Part shown: positions 57,994 to 64,000 of the stretch, one piece after another
Layout of the letters: each line of letters begins with the position of its first letter
How positions within the stretch are numbered: the stretch's first letter is position 1
Assembly: GCA_004352715.1 (NCBI GenBank)
Contig: SCFE01000005.1
Coordinates: 864,749-928,748, forward strand
Reading direction: 5' to 3'
DNA: 64,000 bases
Source of the DNA: Hofstenia miamia
Taxonomy: Eukaryota; Xenacoelomorpha; Acoela
Notes under the pieces: model-generated
The model's database searches: none
The model's input: the letters and a program-made list of their open reading frames with translations, nothing else
What the model was told of the DNA's origin: nothing
Program-made: the position numbers and the translations under genes

Positions 57994-58429
57994 TGTATAT
58001 ATCAAGACGAACTCTATACCAGGGTACAAGAACATATAAGATTAAATAATTATTGGAAGTTGGTTTATATTGAACATGATTTAATGGGAAAAATCATAAT
58101 CTAGTTAGAATAACTATATTTAGCAGCAAATAAAATTCTTATTAAATTGACAAACTATATACATCACGACAAATTTGTGAAAATCCAGTACATCTTTAGA
58201 TAAATACAAAGTTTTACATACAACTACGCCAACAAAATTCTTTAAACTTAGTTATTACTTCATTACATATATTACATTTAGAATTAGTTTCTATTATGAC
58301 ATTAATGGCACTTAAATGTATGAACATGCATTATGTGGAGATATAGAAGAGAGCAGAGATACAAATTACAATCATATTATTTTCCCACCGGGGATTTAAT
58401 TCAAATATGAATATTGCTTATTGCAATTG
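57991..58429. other. No gene seen
   Basis: AT-rich spacer before the THAP pseudogene. Confidence 0.4.
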
Positions 58430-59660
58430 CATTTATCTTACAACATTCAATATCGCTTGAAAACATGCTGTGTAGGTTATTATGCCAGTGGATATTACTT
58501 GAATCCACAAAAAGTTCCGATTTATCGTTTCCCCGGAATGCTGATGAAGCATCTGAATGGGAAAGAACAATTGTATCTCCAAAAATTGGAGTTTGTAAAT
58601 TGCACCGGCCCACAAATGCAAAGTTAAGGGTGAGACACTCACTTAGCAATCGTTATTTTGTAACTGTGTCTCTCTTAGAAAGTGCAAGAAGGCTTTTCAG
58701 TACCCACTGTTTCCTCATCTGTATTCAGAGATGCTCCTCCATCGGTTGTACCAAAGCCACTTGCAGGTAAAAAAATGCACAAATAGGACGTCAGCTGATA
58801 TACGCAATACTGTCTACAAAAATATTCTATTCCAATTGCTAATCTTGATGCGACATTCCAATTTTAAATAGTAAAAGAAAAGACCTCGTATCAACAATTT
58901 ATCAGGTTTCAGATGTTGTCATTGCATTTATCACAGATAACTTGATAACTATCATAAAAATCAACTCTTTTTAAGCTATTTAATCCCTCATTTTAAACGA
59001 CCTCGAAAGCTAGATCACCAGCGGAAGACACAATTTCTTTATATATATTTGCAAATACCTTACGTTTGATCATAAGTGTTTGGGCAAACTGGAAAACCGA
59101 GGCTAACAACAAATAGATTTCTTTTCAGATTCAGATTACCGCATTCGTTTATCCGGGATCTAACTTTTTCATGCATTTCACACAAACAGCTTGTTTGTTT
59201 TCCTCTAAAGTTGTTTTCTAAAATTACAGTCAGAAAACAAAGAATATTTCTAATGACAGAACTCCATTCATTGATCTGTTGTCAAGATGGTGGAAAATGG
59301 TAATTCTCCAATAAATTTTCAATGAATAAAATTTAGAGAAGATGATTGGCGCATTATATCATTAACGTCTGATAATAAATTGGATTTTTTTGAAGCAATT
59401 TGCTTTGTATATGTCACCAACTAATTTTCAGAAAAGAATTCCAAAGATACAGCTACAGCCTTGTTAAATACTTGTATTGTTCTTTGCAATCTCGCTGATT
59501 ACTTGCTAATGACATCAGTTGAATACAAGCATGAATTTATATGAATGGTTTTTTTCACAAGCGATGACATTGAACGGAGTTTGCCTATTATCTTGATAGT
59601 GCTGAGATGTAATTCTTACATCTCTGCAGTTTATGCTAGAATTGCTCTTCAAAAGGATTT
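58430..59660 (+). pseudogene. THAP-domain (P-element-like) transposase, decayed
   Basis: Near 58,460-58,545 one frame reads KTCCVGYYASGYYLNPQKVP and IYRFP. After a shift near 58,540 another reads RNADEASEWERTIVSPKIG and VCKLHRP. Together they follow the THAP zinc-finger pattern: early Cys, NPxKVxxxRFPK, a Trp, and a final CxLH. A linker in a third frame (VPTVSSSVFRDAPPSVVPKP) ends at a possible donor CAG|GTAAAA near 58,768. Farther on, 59,430-59,650 reads TALLNTCIVLCNLADYLL, then FFTSDDIERSL and NSYISAV, resembling the C-terminal block of P-type transposases. A stop and shifts show decay. The link between the two parts is inferred. Confidence 0.6.
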
Positions 59661-60248
59661 TTTGATGGAGATGACTAGATCAATTTGATTTTATTATTAA
59701 TGGCAGGGTGATAGCTATTATTCAGGAATTGCCAGAATTAGTTCAGAAACTGTCGGAAGATTTTCGGACCAATACATTTCGGCAAGGGAACCCCAATTTT
59801 GCTTAAAATTATATTCTTCGGAGATAGAAAAATACACGAAAATAGTTTCACGCGGAGGACTGGCTTTCCTCTCGGAAGGAGTTGATGGATATTTTCTCCA
59901 TTTTTCGCAAAGCATTCGCTGCGAATGTTTTAAAGAAAATTGCAAACATTATTTTGAATAATTTTTTGTAAAAAATGATTTAATGCTGAATTTGTCAAAA
60001 CTATCAGAGTTAACAATAGTTTTTAAATAGCGTTGCTTTAATTTTAGCTCTGAATAAGTAATATTATGCTTCTGTATATCGGATTATAGTACCAATGTTC
60101 ATTCGATCGTTAAGAAATTTTGTTATGTAGTAGAAAATGTAATCGGTACTTCATACTGTAAAGAAAATCAAATATCATGTTAAGAAGAACCAGCCTCCAG
60201 TAAATTTTCCAGTTCAAGCATCGTCGAGGCCTGGTGTAGAGGTCTCCT

Positions 60249-60279
<31 letters not shown>
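59661..60279. other. No gene seen; ends in (TA)n
   Basis: The minus-strand frame at 59,718-59,945 has no recognised motif. (TA)n at 60,250-60,279 leads into a gap. Confidence 0.4.
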
Positions 60280-61279
60280 NNNNNNNNNNNNNNNNNNNNN
60301 NNNNNNNNNNNNNNNNNNNNNNNNNNNNNNNNNNNNNNNNNNNNNNNNNNNNNNNNNNNNNNNNNNNNNNNNNNNNNNNNNNNNNNNNNNNNNNNNNNNN
60401 NNNNNNNNNNNNNNNNNNNNNNNNNNNNNNNNNNNNNNNNNNNNNNNNNNNNNNNNNNNNNNNNNNNNNNNNNNNNNNNNNNNNNNNNNNNNNNNNNNNN
60501 NNNNNNNNNNNNNNNNNNNNNNNNNNNNNNNNNNNNNNNNNNNNNNNNNNNNNNNNNNNNNNNNNNNNNNNNNNNNNNNNNNNNNNNNNNNNNNNNNNNN
60601 NNNNNNNNNNNNNNNNNNNNNNNNNNNNNNNNNNNNNNNNNNNNNNNNNNNNNNNNNNNNNNNNNNNNNNNNNNNNNNNNNNNNNNNNNNNNNNNNNNNN
60701 NNNNNNNNNNNNNNNNNNNNNNNNNNNNNNNNNNNNNNNNNNNNNNNNNNNNNNNNNNNNNNNNNNNNNNNNNNNNNNNNNNNNNNNNNNNNNNNNNNNN
60801 NNNNNNNNNNNNNNNNNNNNNNNNNNNNNNNNNNNNNNNNNNNNNNNNNNNNNNNNNNNNNNNNNNNNNNNNNNNNNNNNNNNNNNNNNNNNNNNNNNNN
60901 NNNNNNNNNNNNNNNNNNNNNNNNNNNNNNNNNNNNNNNNNNNNNNNNNNNNNNNNNNNNNNNNNNNNNNNNNNNNNNNNNNNNNNNNNNNNNNNNNNNN
61001 NNNNNNNNNNNNNNNNNNNNNNNNNNNNNNNNNNNNNNNNNNNNNNNNNNNNNNNNNNNNNNNNNNNNNNNNNNNNNNNNNNNNNNNNNNNNNNNNNNNN
61101 NNNNNNNNNNNNNNNNNNNNNNNNNNNNNNNNNNNNNNNNNNNNNNNNNNNNNNNNNNNNNNNNNNNNNNNNNNNNNNNNNNNNNNNNNNNNNNNNNNNN
61201 NNNNNNNNNNNNNNNNNNNNNNNNNNNNNNNNNNNNNNNNNNNNNNNNNNNNNNNNNNNNNNNNNNNNNNNNNNNNNNN
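60280..61279. other. Assembly gap (1000 N)
   Basis: A round 1000-N block that starts in (TA)n, so probably a placeholder of unknown length. Confidence 0.99.
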
Positions 61280-62584
61280 ACAAATTGAAATTTCAAAAAA
61301 GTGCTAATCAAAGTGAGAAGGGATTGCCAAGATTTTATTAGCACAGATTCACTGCAAATTCATTTCCCCATTGCATAAAAAAAATATCTCTAATTAATAA
61401 ACAAGCATTGTTTTCCTCTATCAAGATTATAAAAAGCATTATAAAAATTAACTATTTACAAAATTATTTCCGAGTTTCAGAGGATTTTCACTGATTACTA
61501 TCATCTGAATATATATATATTTCAAGCTTCAAATTTTAAGTGTTTATGCATACCAATAAATATTTTTTGGGTGGACTTCTCTATTTTCAGTAATAAAAAA
61601 TATTTTTTCGAACGCCTGAAATTTTCTATTACCATTATTTTATGTACGCTTTAGTTAAGAGATTTATCTCTACCAGTCATTTTCTATTAAATTTTGTTTC
61701 CTTGACAGCGATATTATGAAATAAATTTATCTAAGCACCTACAAAGATATAACAAATACACTTTACAATGCTTATTTTATTCATTAAATTTGTTATTTTT
61801 ATTTTATTTATTTATTTTTTAGTAAATTATTGTTAGTATGTTTAGAAAGTTTAAATTTATTAGCTTAAATTTGACTGGCTAACACTCATTTCTTTGTTCT
61901 CATCATTTACTCAACCTCGTTTTGAAATTCGTTTGCCTTTATTAACTACAGTGAGTGACTATCTTTTATTAATGTTTTTATTATATATATACATGTATAT
62001 CGTTCTCAATATTAATATTTTACAGTCATCAATTGATTCCATTTTAAAAGAAATATCTGTAAAACTAACTAGGGATAATATTGCACAAAAGCGTTAAGAA
62101 TCAAAACAATATCTGAGAGTTAATTATAAAAATAGCTTACCAAAAAGTCTGAAATCTTTCAAGATAGTCCTTTCATCAATGTGAAATCCTTCAACATAGT
62201 TTATCTATGGCCATTGTTCAACTGCAAGAATATAAACAACTATAAACACAGTAAAATTCCATTATACTGCTGTGTGTACAATCTCTCTACAGACAATGCA
62301 TAATTCGTTATCTATTGTTCAAATGTCAAAAATGTATCCATTCTTAAAGATTCATATCTACCAAACATGAAATCCAAATCAATTTAACAATTAATTAAAA
62401 CATTTTCAAATCATATAAAACTATAATTTTTTCACAATTTTGATTATTACTATCATAAATTGGTTATTAATACAATACATTTAAAAATAACAAATATCTT
62501 ATTTTATTTTACATTTTAAAAAATTGTTTATACTTAAATTTCATTGGTGTCTTTGATATTAAGAATTAAATAAATACCCAGTAT
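61280..62584. other. No gene seen
   Basis: AT-rich, no credible frame. Confidence 0.5.
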
Positions 62585-62830
62585 ACAACTTTTCTACGTT
62601 TGTGATTTACATTTATTTTCCAAAGTATTTTCACATTTGTGACATACATTTCTTTTCCACTGATTTCACATTTGTAGACTTACATTTTTTCGGTGTTTTT
62701 CCTTTCTTTGAGTTTAGATGGCTTATGACTTTTCTACGTTTGTAGACGTCAATCCATTCTTTCAGTACTGATATAATTTGATTTTTCCTTTCAGTACTGA
62801 TATACATTTAATTTTTCCATTTGTATACAT
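62585..62830. repeat. Imperfect short repeats
   Basis: TTTCTACGTTTGT(A)GA occurs twice (about 62,591 and 62,728). CACATTTGTGACATACAT-like words recur. CTTTCAGTACTGATATA is tandemly repeated near 62,759 and 62,788 with a period of about 29. No coding content. Confidence 0.55.
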
Positions 62831-64000
62831 GAATTCAACTGATCAAATTAGTCAAAATCATTGTAATAAACTGAATATTATGTTAAAATTAAGATATCTT
62901 TTCATCATTGAACAAAATGAAAATTTCATGAGGTTATTAGTATAAACTTTCAAGAATGAGTAAGAAAAACGTTAGTGCACAAAAATACTAGTAATCTTTA
63001 CTGTAACTTCAGATTTTATTTTATACAGATTTTATTTATAAAAATAAATATTTTAATACGTTGAATACAATCAATGTTTAACAAAGGTTTGAATTGTTTC
63101 ACAGAAAGTACATGTGGTTAAAAAATGATATATTTATTAGTATTTACATAATAAAAATTTTTTTGCTTTCCCAAATAGTATTAAACATTTATGAGATGCC
63201 AACTAAAAGAACAAAATCTCACAACAAATAAATACTTCAGCTTGACACAAAGTGCATTAACGTAAAAAATTATCATTTTTACTTGCTTTTCAAAATAATA
63301 AACTGTATGAATTTTCAAATGCTCATGAGATGCAGAATTCTTAGAAAATTAGATAATAACACACATATTGTATAAACCTTAAAAAGGATATAAAAATCGT
63401 TGATAATATTATTCCTAACATGTGCATTTATGTATTGATCTACAAAGTGGAAAATGAAACTTCAAATTTCTAAACTAAAAACAAAATGCTTTCAATGCTA
63501 TACACAGCTTTACACTGTTTAAAAAACGTTAACATTTGCATTTTTCTTCAGTCAATGAGTAAATTTTGATAATTGCAAATGAATACATAGCGCCATTTCA
63601 AAAACGAATCAATTAGATGTCATGAAGCTCGCAAAACATTTTTAATTTCAGAAAGATTAACACATTTTCATAAAAAATACATTTACGCAAAATGATGAAA
63701 TTTATTGATTTTACAAAACACATAGTCGTACAAAGTTTGCATGAAAAGAAGTAAATTTTTAAATTGAAAATGAACATCAAAGCTATATAAAATAAATTTA
63801 AGTATACGTATAGTACTTAAAATATACTTGTAATTGTGTATGAGATTATAAAAACAGAACAGCAATCTTAAATGATTTAAACTACATTTTGTACATTATG
63901 TATTAAAACAACTTAGGAACATTTTCTAAATATAGAAATAAATAGTGTAAATTACAATTATCAAAAACTGATGATAAAATGAAATAAATACTTTTTCAAG
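62831..64000. other. No gene seen
   Basis: AT-rich to the end of the window. Confidence 0.5.

Noticed and set aside
59718-59945. 75-residue minus-strand frame
   Set aside because: Overlaps the end of the THAP transposon remnant region, no motif of its own, no splice context.

Overview
This is a strongly AT-rich animal nuclear window with spliceosomal introns, many decayed transposable elements, and long (TA)n and (AAT)n microsatellites. Four scaffold gaps all sit beside (TA)n tracts. The Cys-loop receptor gene, the mix of Tc1/mariner, pogo, hAT, P/THAP, LINE, Ty3/gypsy and Penelope-like elements, and the base composition suggest an invertebrate. An arthropod, perhaps a chelicerate, is my inference; no diagnostic marker settles it.

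The only gene I can reconstruct with confidence is a GABA-A-type Cys-loop chloride channel subunit on the minus strand. Coding exons run from 43,631 down to the stop at 12,851. They encode the N-terminal extracellular part (43,411-43,631), a 68-bp exon (39,593-39,660), the loop D/A/E exon (23,041-23,267), the Cys-loop exon (19,237-19,319), two tandem alternative versions of the next exon (18,818-18,946 and 18,112-18,243), TM1 to the start of TM2 (15,757-15,909), the rest of TM2 plus TM3 (14,049-14,242), and the intracellular loop plus TM4 (12,851-13,126). Every junction is phase-compatible with GT-AG ends. The signal-peptide exon was not found and should lie at higher coordinates or outside the window. 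The tandem, equal-phase exon pair is the most interesting biology here. It falls at the same place in the protein as the alternatively spliced exon 6 of the insect RDL receptor, although the subunit itself looks alpha/GRD-like.

Region by region: 0.8-0.9 kb holds an initiator tRNA-Met-like gene. 1.7-3.5 kb holds one almost whole Tc1 element and one Tc1 fragment. 4.5-8.8 kb is a LINE split by a hAT transposon with a perfect 8-bp target duplication. 8.9-9.9 kb is an LTR with primer-binding site and leader remnant. 10.4-11.1 kb is a mariner fossil. 12.5-43.6 kb is the receptor gene. Its introns carry a MITE, a LINE fossil (20.2-22 kb), a Penelope-like element with hammerhead-ribozyme-like motifs (27.4-28.6 kb), a second small MITE candidate (30.6 kb), a pogo element (31.6-33.3 kb) and other debris. 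44.5-45.1 kb is a 669-bp foldback element carrying a transposase N-terminus. 47.7-49.3 kb is a 389-bp exact direct repeat around a gypsy integrase fragment, bounded by single Ns, and probably an assembly artefact. 51.3-52.5 kb is a second LINE copy. 58.4-59.7 kb is a decayed THAP/P-type transposase. The remaining sequence looks like intron or intergenic DNA with no gene I can recognise.
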